Counted from the first letter of the stretch, positions 1 through 5,821 are shown. The stretch: 6,598 nucleotides of DNA from an uncultured Eubacteriales bacterium (GCA_900319615.1 ONPE01000076.1:1-6598); one strand, 5' to 3'. Made by a program: numbers and translations. Notes: generated by a model from the sequence alone, not told the origin.

Positions 1-30
1 TTCCTCTGTAAATGTGTATTTTTTTGTCAT
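1..30 (-). CDS. 5' end of an unidentified gene (partial)
   Basis: An ATG at 30-28 on the minus strand opens ten codons (MTKKYTFTEE) before the window ends. A GGTGATGAG ribosome binding site lies just upstream and a near-consensus SigA promoter lies at 48-76, so this looks like a genuine gene start rather than a chance ORF. An alternative in-register ATG nine bases upstream belongs to another frame (MRNDKKIH) and has worse spacing to the binding site. Ten residues are too few to name a family. Confidence 0.6.
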   Translation of the reverse strand, partial: MTKKYTFTEE

Positions 31-47
31 TTCTCATCACCGTTTAT

Positions 48-76
48 ATTATACTACAGTGACGATTAAATTTCAA
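48..76 (-). promoter_or_regulatory. SigA-type promoter for the gene at 1-30
   Basis: On the minus strand a TTGAAA box (76-71) is followed after exactly 17 bases by TATAAT (53-48). This is five of six and six of six matches to the vegetative consensus at ideal spacing. The start codon lies 18 bases beyond the -10 box, so the leader would be only about 10 bases and just holds the ribosome binding site. Confidence 0.75.
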
Positions 77-119
77 TCTTTTTAATTAGAGTTTAGTATA
101 ATAAATGATTTAACATAAA

Positions 120-167
120 GATTATCATATAATAAACTGCTGAGCGGTACTTGGATCGTCTCAGCAG
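120..167 (-). terminator. possible intrinsic terminator after the DUF6873-like gene
   Basis: CTGCTGAG (137-144) and CTCAGCAG (160-167) form a perfect 8-bp stem with a 15-base loop. Read on the minus strand the stem is followed by TTTATTATATG, a broken U-rich tail. It lies about 150 bases past the stop codon of the last gene of the minus-strand block and before the next promoter, which is the right place for a terminator. The long loop and impure U tract make it weak, and it might instead be a protein site. Confidence 0.4.
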
Positions 168-172
168 AATGA

Positions 173-200
173 ATTATATGTTTTGACAGGAACATATAAT
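173..200. repeat. perfect 10-bp inverted repeat
   Basis: ATTATATGTT (173-182) and AACATATAAT (191-200) are exact reverse complements separated by 8 bases. Bases 194-201 (ATATAATA) can alternatively pair with 217-224 (TATTATAT), so two AT-only hairpins compete. The role is unknown; it could be a secondary terminator, an operator or simply low-complexity AT sequence. Confidence 0.6.
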
Positions 201-310
201 AAAAATATATCTGGTCTATTATATATTCTGTGATCGTCAGCGTTTTCTATTTAGTTATCATATTCGACCGGCTTCGACCCTATCTGTTTATTATCTTTGT
301 ATTCCCTATT

Positions 311-326
311 TGTTAAATATTTAACA
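311..326. repeat. 16-bp palindrome across a stop codon
   Basis: TGTTAAATATTTAACA is a perfect palindrome. The TAA stop of the minus-strand gene ending at 321 lies within it. With no loop it is more like a dimer-binding site than an RNA hairpin, but its AT-only core could also be chance. Confidence 0.45.
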
Positions 327-1016
327 AAATAATATACCGCCGATATCAAGTAGTTGTGAATCTGATAAACACTCTATATTTGTTCCGTGTTTATCACAGA
401 ATCCTTTGATCTTGTCGAAATCCGGATGCTCGCAGATATCGCCGCAGAAATACAGCGTATTATTTGATTTATCATAGCCGGTGGCGCCGCCGATGAAGCC
501 GCAGTCGGCTCCTTCAAGCGTCACGCTCCCCTTCCCTATCAGCAGCACTTCGATATCGGTTTTTGACAGCGTGCGGTAGATACCGACGTCCTCGGTGATG
601 ACTGCGTTATCTGATACAACGGCGCAGGAGCACTTCGCATAACCCTGCTTCACATTTATAAGCGTAAAGTTATTTGCTTTACAGTACGCTTTCACCTTAT
701 CATCCAGTGAATCAACACGGCAAATGATGTATTTGCCCACTTTGGCTGCGTTCAGAGCGACGTTTCGTGGATAATCGCCTCCGATATCGTCCGCGCATAA
801 AACCACGTTATAAGAGCCTTCAAGGGCTTTTGCGAGCCTCTTGCAACAGCTCAGGACAAAGGCTGTGTCATCGAGGATAAGGCACTGCATATCGGCGTGC
901 TGCTGTTCATAGCCGATAAAGCAGCCCACCGTTTCCGACGGGATGACCTCATATCCGAGCTCGGACAAGCTCTGTGTAAACTGCGGATATTTTGCCGAGA
1001 GTATCGCCTTACTCAC
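321..1016 (-). CDS. cysteine-rich DUF6873-like protein, probable GME/pentein fold
   Basis: Hypothetical protein of about 231 residues. The pattern resembles the clostridial DUF6873 family (predicted guanidino-group-modifying-enzyme, or pentein, fold): an N-terminal LGYEVIPS strand, HAD at 40-42, YPRNVALNAAKVGKYIICR at 82-100, VKQGYAKCS at 122-130, GFIGGATG at 173-180 and a second HPD at 197-199. This is recognition from memory, not a search. Fifteen cysteines are present. There is no signal peptide or membrane segment, so it is probably cytosolic. I chose the GTG at 1016-1014 because GAGG lies six bases upstream; a TTG at 1028 in the same frame adds four residues but has a poorer site. Either start overlaps the radA stop (8 or 20 bases), implying translational coupling. 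No function is established. Confidence 0.75.
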   Translation of the reverse strand: MSKAILSAKYPQFTQSLSELGYEVIPSETVGCFIGYEQQHADMQCLILDDTAFVLSCCKRLAKALEGSYNVVLCADDIGGDYPRNVALNAAKVGKYIICRVDSLDDKVKAYCKANNFTLINVKQGYAKCSCAVVSDNAVITEDVGIYRTLSKTDIEVLLIGKGSVTLEGADCGFIGGATGYDKSNNTLYFCGDICEHPDFDKIKGFCDKHGTNIECLSDSQLLDIGGILFC

Positions 1017-2376
1017 AGATCGCCTCAAACGCCTGACGGACGTTCTTCACCGGGATCACCTGAACGCCTTCGGGGATGGTTATGTCTTTTTTGTTGTGCG
1101 CGGGGATGATTATCTTCTCAAATCCGAGCCTTACAGCCTCGTTCACCCTCTGCTGAGCATGACTGACAGAGCGTATCTCGCCTGCTAACCCTACTTCGCC
1201 GAAGGCTATGGCGTTATCGTCTATAGGTATATCCTTCAGCGAGGATATCAGAGATATGGCTACGGCGAGGTCGACAGCCGTTTCATCCAGCCGCAGACCG
1301 CCGACGACATTTACATACGCGTCGGTATTGGTGAAGTAATATCCGGCTCTTTTTTCAAGCACGGCGATGATAAGATTCATGCGGTTGTAGTCGAAGCCTG
1401 TGCACATCCTGCGCGGATTACCGAAGCCGGTCGACGCCGCGAGCGCCTGTATCTCGGCGAGTATCGGACGCGAGCCTTCCATCGCGCAGGCTATGCAGGT
1501 GCCGCTGACGTTCTTCGGTCTGCCGGATATCAGCATCAGCGAGGGATTCTCGACCTCTCTAAGCCCTGTGTCGGTCATCTCGAACACGCCGATCTCGTTT
1601 GTGGAGCCGTAACGGTTCTTTACCGCTCTGAGTATGCGGTAGGACATCTGCCTGTCACCCTCAAAGTGCAAAACGGCGTCTACAACGTGCTCGAGCACCT
1701 TGGGGCCGGCTATGGAGCCTTCTTTGTTAACGTGACCGACGATTATCATCGGGATATCGAGGCTCTTTGCCGTACGCATGAAGTAGTTTGTCGACTCGCG
1801 CACCTGAGTAACGGAACCGGGTGACGAGTTCAGCTCCGAGAGCGACATCGTCTGTATGGAGTCGATCATTACGAGGTCGGGCTTGTCCTGACGTATCGTC
1901 TCGCATACGAGCTCTACGTCGGTCTGCGTAAGCACATAGAGGTTGTCCGAGTTCACGCCGAGGCGGTCGGCGCGGAGCTTTAGCTGACGCCTGCTCTCCT
2001 CACCCGACACATAAAGTATCTTGAGCGACTCGCCGAGGTGCTCGCATATCTGCAAAAGGATGGTGGACTTGCCGATACCGGGGTCGCCGCCGAGCAGTAT
2101 CAGGCTGCCCTTGACGATGCCGCCGCCCATAACGCGGTCGAGCTCCTTGGAGCCGGTCTTGTAGCGTATCTCGTCGGTCGTGTCGATCTCCTTTATCGGG
2201 GTCGCCGGAGCATATACCGAGCGCGATCTCACGGCACCCGCGGAGCCTGCCTTGACGGGTTCCTTTATCTCTTCGTTCATTGTGTTCCACTCGCCGCACG
2301 AGGGGCATTTGCCGTACCATTTCGGGCTTTCGTAGCCGCACTCCGAGCAGATATAAACGCTTTTTATCTTAGCCAT
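1009..2376 (-). CDS. radA: DNA repair protein RadA (Sms), recombination branch-migration ATPase
   Basis: A 455-residue RadA, the usual full length. Order of parts: an N-terminal zinc finger with cysteines 10, 13, 24 and 27 (ICSECGYESPKWYGKCPSC), a RecA-like ATPase core with Walker A GGDPGIGKST at 96-105 and Walker B LVMID at 168-172, the RadA signature KNRYG at 253-257, and a C-terminal Lon-protease-like domain that in this family forms the hexameric scaffold. RadA drives branch migration of recombination intermediates. The ATG at 2376 is preferred because AAGGA lies nine bases upstream and the protein then begins directly before the zinc finger; an open extension to 2460 lacks family support and would run into cwlD. 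The gene follows cwlD by 55 bases with no clear promoter between, and overlaps the next gene. Confidence 0.97.
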   Translation of the reverse strand: MAKIKSVYICSECGYESPKWYGKCPSCGEWNTMNEEIKEPVKAGSAGAVRSRSVYAPATPIKEIDTTDEIRYKTGSKELDRVMGGGIVKGSLILLGGDPGIGKSTILLQICEHLGESLKILYVSGEESRRQLKLRADRLGVNSDNLYVLTQTDVELVCETIRQDKPDLVMIDSIQTMSLSELNSSPGSVTQVRESTNYFMRTAKSLDIPMIIVGHVNKEGSIAGPKVLEHVVDAVLHFEGDRQMSYRILRAVKNRYGSTNEIGVFEMTDTGLREVENPSLMLISGRPKNVSGTCIACAMEGSRPILAEIQALAASTGFGNPRRMCTGFDYNRMNLIIAVLEKRAGYYFTNTDAYVNVVGGLRLDETAVDLAVAISLISSLKDIPIDDNAIAFGEVGLAGEIRSVSHAQQRVNEAVRLGFEKIIIPAHNKKDITIPEGVQVIPVKNVRQAFEAICE

Positions 2377-2391
2377 GATGATGATTCCTTT
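2377..2391 (-). promoter_or_regulatory. radA ribosome binding site
   Basis: GAAAGGA lies on the minus strand (AAGGA at 2390-2386), nine bases ahead of the ATG at 2376-2374. Its place decides the start: the reading frame stays open upstream to 2460, but this site and the zinc-finger N terminus mark 2376. Confidence 0.7.
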
Positions 2392-2431
2392 CAGATCGGA
2401 TAAGTGAAGTCTGTGTTTGTGGGGTTGGCAG

Positions 2432-3139
2432 TTAATCAGCTTGTATATATTCGAGCACACCCATAGCTATCGAGTATGCCATCTCTCCCTGATATTTGTC
2501 ATCGGTCAGCTTTAGGCGCTCTTCGGGATTGGAGAGGAAGCCGCATTCGACTATCACCGCAGGCACCTCGGCATGATCGAGGATGTAGATGTCGGAACCT
2601 GCCGGCTTTAGCTCGCGCGTGTTGTCGTTTTGCAGCAGCGACACTACAGATGTGCGTATCGCCTCCGCAAGGACGGCGCTTTCGGCGTTATTTGTCGAAT
2701 AAAACAGCTGTGTACCGCTGTATGTGCTGTTGCCGAACTTGTTCTGATGGATGCTGACGGCGATATTGCGATCGTCGGAGTTGAATATCTCCGCACGCCG
2801 TTTGAGATCGGAGACCTTTTTCTGCCGCAGGGTCTGAGCGTCGTCGGAATATACAGAGATATCCTCGTCGCGGATCTCGACGACCTCGCAGCCGCACAGG
2901 CGCAGCATATCAGCGACCTTGTCTGCGATGATCAGGTTGATATCCTTTTCGAGCACGCCGTCGACCTCGGCTCCGCCGTCTTCGCCGCCGTGACCTGCGT
3001 CTATAACGATACACGGCTTATCGGATACCTCTCCCGATGAAGCGCGCGCGGCGATATTTGAGAACGCCGAGTACATCAGCAGGCAAAAGCATATAAGTAT
3101 CACGCAAAGGGTCACTATATAAACAGTCTTGAGCTTCAT
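2432..3139 (-). CDS. cwlD: N-acetylmuramoyl-L-alanine amidase, CwlD-type (Amidase_3)
   Basis: A 235-residue zinc amidase that cleaves the amide bond between N-acetylmuramic acid and L-alanine in peptidoglycan. An N-terminal hydrophobic stretch (about residues 6-24) is a signal anchor, so the catalytic part should lie outside the membrane. Zinc ligands of the Amidase_3 family are visible: H50 in DAGHGG, E64 in LEKD and H131 in SIHQN, with catalytic E198 in VIVECGFLSNPEE. Size, anchor and the C-terminal FLSNP-(x)n-YQ-(x)n-GVLEY pattern match CwlD, which together with PdaA makes the muramic delta-lactam of spore cortex needed for germination. The sigK neighbour supports this reading. It starts with ATG after GGTGAT. 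Another cell-wall amidase of the same family cannot be excluded. Confidence 0.88.
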   Translation of the reverse strand: MKLKTVYIVTLCVILICFCLLMYSAFSNIAARASSGEVSDKPCIVIDAGHGGEDGGAEVDGVLEKDINLIIADKVADMLRLCGCEVVEIRDEDISVYSDDAQTLRQKKVSDLKRRAEIFNSDDRNIAVSIHQNKFGNSTYSGTQLFYSTNNAESAVLAEAIRTSVVSLLQNDNTRELKPAGSDIYILDHAEVPAVIVECGFLSNPEERLKLTDDKYQGEMAYSIAMGVLEYIQAD

Positions 3140-3177
3140 ATCATCACCGTGATATGTATATGAAGCCTATGTATACC

Positions 3178-3205
3178 ATTATACTTTAATTTGCGATATA
3201 GTCAA
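3178..3205 (-). promoter_or_regulatory. SigA-type promoter for cwlD-radA-DUF6873
   Basis: On the minus strand TTGACT (3205-3200) and TATAAT (3183-3178) are separated by 16 bases. The TGA stop of sigK is embedded in the -35 box. The predicted start lies roughly 30 bases upstream of the cwlD ATG at 3139. This points to vegetative expression of the downstream genes, which suits radA, besides any transcript coming from sigK. Confidence 0.7.
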
Positions 3206-3885
3206 CCTTCGTAGCGTTTTCTCAGCTTTTGAAGGGCTTTTTTCTCTATGCGCGAGATATATGAGCGTGAGATATCCAGCTTATCAGCCAATTCGCGCTG
3301 AGTCATTATCTGTCTGCCTCCGATACCGTAACGGTTACGGATGATCTCTTTTTCTCTCTGTGTGAGTTCTTCTTCGATATACTTGTCGAGGAGCTCTAAC
3401 TTGAGCATGGTATCCACATCCTCGGCTACGTCCATATCGGACGCGAGGATATCCATAAGGGTAAGAGGGTTCCCGTCCTTATCCGTATCTATCGCGTCGT
3501 TGAGCGATATATTCAGGGATGATTTGCGATTACCGCGAAAGTGCATGAGTATCTCGTTCTCGATACAGCGTGAAGCGTAGCTCGAGAGCTTGATGTTCTT
3601 GCTGATGTCATAGGTGTTTATCGCCTTGATAAGCCCTATGGTGCCTATGGATACAAGATCCTCCTGACCGCCGCAGTTCTGATAATATTTTTTGATGATG
3701 TGCGCGACAAGTCGCAGATTGTGCTCTACGAGCAGGTTTCGGGCAGTGATATCGCCCTTTGCGGCTAACTCGAGATAATGCTGCTCCTCGGCTTTTTTCA
3801 GAGGCTTCGGGAAGCTGTCGCCGTGGGCTACGTGCAGTATGAACAGGAAGATGTACTGGCTGATATACGAAAGAAATGCAAACAA
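3202..3885 (-). CDS. sigK: RNA polymerase sporulation sigma factor SigK (pro-form)
   Basis: A 227-residue sigma-70 family factor matching sigma-K, the late mother-cell factor that switches on coat and late cortex genes. Diagnostic stretches: SFPKPL at 24-29, EHNLRLVAHIIKKY at 54-67, DLVSIGTIGLIKAI at 76-89, SYASRCIENEILMHFR at 102-117 and a region 4 helix-turn-helix at about 194-218 (MTQRELADKL...SRSYISRIEKK). EHNLRLVAHI and LMHFR favour SigK over SigE. A hydrophobic N terminus (about residues 1-20) resembles the Bacillus pro-sequence removed by SpoIVFB, unlike C. difficile SigK, which lacks one. The gene is whole, not split by a skin element. The start is TTG: a TGA closes the frame just upstream, GAGGTGG precedes it and no in-frame ATG fits. 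Confidence 0.93.
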   Translation of the reverse strand: MFAFLSYISQYIFLFILHVAHGDSFPKPLKKAEEQHYLELAAKGDITARNLLVEHNLRLVAHIIKKYYQNCGGQEDLVSIGTIGLIKAINTYDISKNIKLSSYASRCIENEILMHFRGNRKSSLNISLNDAIDTDKDGNPLTLMDILASDMDVAEDVDTMLKLELLDKYIEEELTQREKEIIRNRYGIGGRQIMTQRELADKLDISRSYISRIEKKALQKLRKRYEG

Positions 3886-3921
3886 AAAACCACCTCATGA
3901 AATCATATTCACGAGGCGGTT
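3883..3921 (-). promoter_or_regulatory. RNA hairpin covering the sigK ribosome binding site and start, terminator-shaped
   Basis: In sigK-sense RNA, AACCGCCUCGUGA (3921-3909) pairs with UCAUGAGGUGGUU (3900-3888) over 13 base pairs with an 8-base loop. Two pairs are G-U wobbles, so the stem is continuous on this strand only and has A-C mismatches on the other. The 3' arm contains the Shine-Dalgarno GAGGUG (3896-3891). The stem runs straight into UUUU and the UUG start codon at 3885-3883. As drawn it would block initiation and could also terminate transcription. Regulation is inferred from shape only. Confidence 0.6.
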
Positions 3922-3949
3922 GGTTTTTGCTTGTACCGGAATAATTGTT

Positions 3950-3961
3950 TGAACAGGTTCA
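3950..3961. repeat. 12-bp palindromic site TGAACAGGTTCA
   Basis: Two 5-bp arms (TGAAC and GTTCA) flank AG in the sigK leader. It resembles a small dimer-binding site, but the spacing of two does not fit the GAAC-N4-GTTC LexA site of Gram-positives. It may be chance. Confidence 0.3.
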
Positions 3962-3965
3962 GACT

Positions 3966-3973
3966 TTTGTATA
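3966..3973 (-). promoter_or_regulatory. weak SigE-like -10 motif upstream of sigK
   Basis: TATACAAA on the minus strand matches six of eight positions of the SigE -10 (CATACAAT). In the well-studied spore formers sigK depends on SigE, so a SigE promoter is expected in this spacer. The region about 14 bases upstream (GATTA) is only a poor -35 match. This is a suggestion only. Confidence 0.2.
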
Positions 3974-3998
3974 GGGACTTTTTCGGTTAATCATCCCG

Positions 3999-4079
3999 GC
4001 GCAGTGATAGCGGAAACAAATAAATCAGATTATAGTGAAATGAATCATGCGGTTAAAATTATATCACAGCGCAGTGATA
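3999..4079. repeat. direct repeat pair GCGCAGTGATA, 70 bases apart
   Basis: The 11-mer GCGCAGTGATA occurs at 3999-4009 and 4069-4079. Each copy is preceded by CGGTTAA (3984-3990 and 4050-4056) at 15 or 19 bases, so the pair looks like two diverged copies of a roughly 30-bp unit. The second copy forms the right arm of the dyad at 4061-4080. Confidence 0.55.
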
Positions 4080-4086
4080 TAGAAAA
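4058..4086 (-). promoter_or_regulatory. candidate extended -10 promoter overlapped by a 20-bp dyad
   Basis: On the minus strand TTTTCT (4086-4081) is followed after 17 bases by TATAAT (4063-4058), preceded by TGA, giving the extended -10 form TGnTATAAT. The whole spacer and the start of the -10 box are occupied by ATATCACAGCGCAGTGATAT (4061-4080), which is symmetric at 18 of 20 positions. A protein bound there would cover the promoter, so it reads as an operator. It could drive sigK; the leader would be about 160 bases. The -35 match is poor. Confidence 0.4.
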
Positions 4087-4117
4087 CCAATGATACAAGC
4101 CCACATTGCAGTATGGT

Positions 4118-4141
4118 GTACTAAAAGAATGCAAGCATTCT
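4118..4141 (-). terminator. small terminator-like hairpin at the end of prfC
   Basis: On the minus strand AGAATG and CATTCT (4141-4136 and 4131-4126) form a 6-bp stem with a CTTG loop, followed by TTTAG. It overlaps the prfC TAG stop codon at 4142-4140. The stem is short and the U run is short, so termination would be partial at best. Confidence 0.4.
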
Positions 4142-5726
4142 ATTCGGCGTTGCCGAAGTCCTGGAGGGTCAGAGCTTTGTTGTGCTCGAGAGCCCAGTCG
4201 ATGCTCCACTCGGAGCGGAACAGCAGGAGCTTGTTCTCTTTGAAATCTGCTACGACCTTGGTGTCCGAGGCGAGATCGAGCGTCTTGAAATCGACGTCGG
4301 AGGTGATCCAGCGGATGAACTGGTACGGCGTGCTCTCCATGATTATCTCGACGTTATATTCGTTCTCGAGGCGGTATTTGAGGACGTCGAACTGCAGAAC
4401 GCCGACGACGCCGACGATGACTTCTTCCATACCGGACTCGGGCTCATGGAAGATCTGGATAGCGCCCTCCTGCGCGATCTGGTTCATGCCCTTGACGAAC
4501 TGCTTGCGCTTCATGGTATCCTTCTGGCGGACAAGAGCGAAGTGCTCGGGAGCGAAGGTCGGGATGCCCTTGAAGGCGAACTTGTGTCCGGGAGCGACTA
4601 TGGTGTCGCCGATGGAGAACATACCGGGGTCGAATACGCCGATGATATCCCCGGCGAAGGCTTCGTCTACGATCTCGCGCTCCTGAGCCATGATCTGCTG
4701 GGGCTGCGAGAGCTTCATCTTGCGGTCGCCCTGCACATGGTATACGTCCATGTTCTTATCGAACCTGCCGGAGCAGATGCGCATGAACGCTACGCGGTCG
4801 CGGTGGGCTTTATTCATATTAGCCTGTATCTTGAACACGAAGGCTGAGAAGAAATCGGAGTCGGGAGCTATGAGCTCTCCGCCTGCTTCACGCGGCAGAG
4901 GACCTGTGGTGAGCTGTAAAAACTCCTGCAAAAACGGCTCTACGCCGAAGTTGGTCAGAGCCGAGCCGAAGAACACCGGGGTAAGCTGACCCTTGCGGAC
5001 AAGGTCGATATCGAATTCATTTCCGGCTCCGTCGAGCAGGTCGATATCGTCGAAGAGGCTGTCCTTCTGACCGTAGTAGAGCTTGGATTCGAGCTCGGGA
5101 TCGTCTAAGGATATCTCTTCCTTCTCGACCTCGCGCTGGCCGTTGTTCGCGGTAAAGGCGAGTATCTTGCCCTTCTTGCGGTCGTAGACTCCGCGGAACT
5201 CTTTTCCGGAGCCGATGGGCCAGTTCATCGGGCAGGTGTTGATGCCGAGGACGTTCTCGATATCCTCGAGCAGGTCGAACGGGCTCTGCGCGTCGCGATC
5301 CATCTTGTTGATGAAGGTGATGATCGGGATATGGCGCATGACGCAGACCTTGAACAGCTTCTTGGTCTGGTTCTCGACGCCCTTGGACGCGTCGATGACC
5401 ATGACGGCGCTGTCGGCAGCCATCAGGGTACGGTAGGTGTCCTCTGAGAAGTCCTGATGTCCCGGTGTATCGAGGATGTTGATGCAGTAGCCGTCGTACT
5501 TGAACTGGAGGACGGACGAAGTGACGGAGATACCTCTCTGCTTCTCTATCTCCATCCAGTCGGATACGGCGTGGCGCGCGGTCTTCTTGCCCTTTACGGA
5601 ACCGGCGAGATTTATCGCGCCGCCGTAGAGCAGGAGTTTTTCTGTCAGTGTAGTTTTACCGGCGTCGGGGTGCGAGATTATCGCGAACGTCCGGCGCTTT
5701 TCTATCTGTTCGGTCAGTGTACTCAA
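4140..5726 (-). CDS. prfC: peptide chain release factor 3 (RF3), translational GTPase
   Basis: A 528-residue RF3, practically the family's normal length. It is a cytosolic GTPase that speeds release of RF1 and RF2 from the ribosome after termination and takes part in quality control. GTPase motifs: P-loop SHPDAGKTT at 18-26, switch/G2 region with QRGISVTSS at 63-71, DTPGH at 86-90, NKMD at 140-143 and GSAL at about 255. Domain 2 (from about 300) and the RF3-type C-terminal domain follow, with FIRWI near 470. The RF3-specific stretches GSVKGKKTARHAVSDWMEIE and MNWPIGSGKEFRGVYD separate it from EF-G. The start codon is TTG, chosen because GGAGG lies exactly seven bases upstream and the family N terminus begins here. 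A SigA-like promoter lies upstream in the spacer shared with hemW. Confidence 0.97.
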   Translation of the reverse strand: MSTLTEQIEKRRTFAIISHPDAGKTTLTEKLLLYGGAINLAGSVKGKKTARHAVSDWMEIEKQRGISVTSSVLQFKYDGYCINILDTPGHQDFSEDTYRTLMAADSAVMVIDASKGVENQTKKLFKVCVMRHIPIITFINKMDRDAQSPFDLLEDIENVLGINTCPMNWPIGSGKEFRGVYDRKKGKILAFTANNGQREVEKEEISLDDPELESKLYYGQKDSLFDDIDLLDGAGNEFDIDLVRKGQLTPVFFGSALTNFGVEPFLQEFLQLTTGPLPREAGGELIAPDSDFFSAFVFKIQANMNKAHRDRVAFMRICSGRFDKNMDVYHVQGDRKMKLSQPQQIMAQEREIVDEAFAGDIIGVFDPGMFSIGDTIVAPGHKFAFKGIPTFAPEHFALVRQKDTMKRKQFVKGMNQIAQEGAIQIFHEPESGMEEVIVGVVGVLQFDVLKYRLENEYNVEIIMESTPYQFIRWITSDVDFKTLDLASDTKVVADFKENKLLLFRSEWSIDWALEHNKALTLQDFGNAE

Positions 5727-5738
5727 GTGGTTTCCTCC
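5724..5738 (-). promoter_or_regulatory. prfC ribosome binding site ahead of a TTG start
   Basis: GGAGG at 5738-5734 on the minus strand is seven bases before TTG at 5726-5724. The strong site compensates for the weak start codon and fixes the N terminus. Confidence 0.75.
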
Positions 5739-5791
5739 GTCTATAGTGCAATATGCAACAGTTATATGCCTGTTTTTGGTGATACGGTATA

Positions 5792-5821
5792 ATTTTACTA
5801 TTAATTTATGGTAAAAGTCAA
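5792..5821 (-). promoter_or_regulatory. SigA-type promoter of prfC
   Basis: TTGACT (5821-5816) and TAAAAT (5797-5792) on the minus strand are separated by 18 bases. The predicted start is near 5785, giving a leader of about 60 bases. The core TTGACTTTT also forms the divergent hemW -35 region. Confidence 0.6.

Larger units (their letters stand above)
31..320. other. AT-rich gene-free spacer with inverted and direct repeats
   Basis: No credible coding frame is seen in these 290 bases on either strand. It holds the promoter at 48-76, a perfect 8-bp inverted repeat at 137-167, a perfect 10-bp inverted repeat at 173-200 that can re-pair with 217-224, and a palindrome at 311-326 running into the upstream gene's stop codon. 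The string TATAATAAA occurs three times (97-105, 128-136, 195-203), the last two inside the longer CATATAATAAA. It separates two co-directional minus-strand genes, so terminator and promoter functions are expected here. Confidence 0.6.
3886..4139 (-). other. sigK upstream regulatory spacer
   Basis: These 254 bases between prfC and sigK hold no gene. From the prfC side they contain a small hairpin after prfC, a promoter-like element overlapped by a 20-bp dyad (4058-4086), a second TATAAT at 4029-4034 with a poor TTTAAC box at 4052-4057, a copy of the dyad's half-site (3999-4009), a TATACAAA motif (3973-3966) and the hairpin over the sigK start. The length and the density of elements suggest sigK is transcribed independently of prfC. 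Confidence 0.6.

Noticed and set aside
2377..2460. N-terminal extension of radA by 28 residues (MCSNIYKL...)
   Set aside because: It overlaps the end of cwlD, is unlike RadA N termini, and a better ribosome binding site sits before the ATG at 2376.
3608..3898. ATG-started ORF of 96 codons overlapping the 5' part of sigK
   Set aside because: It starts inside the sigK binding site, has no family resemblance and lies wholly in another frame of a well-recognised gene.
3929..3937. SpoIIID site (GGTACAAGC on the minus strand)
   Set aside because: An extra T breaks the GGACAAGC core; one imperfect match is not enough.
3950..3961. LexA (SOS) box near sigK
   Set aside because: The GAAC and GTTC arms are two bases apart instead of four, so it does not match the Gram-positive consensus.
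4061..4080. CRP-type binding site
   Set aside because: The arms are everted (TCAC-N6-GTGA) relative to TGTGA-N6-TCACA.
4182..4847. Long plus-strand ORF of 221 codons inside prfC
   Set aside because: It is the antisense shadow of a conserved GTPase gene; acidic, repetitive composition typical of reverse-frame reading, with no domain.
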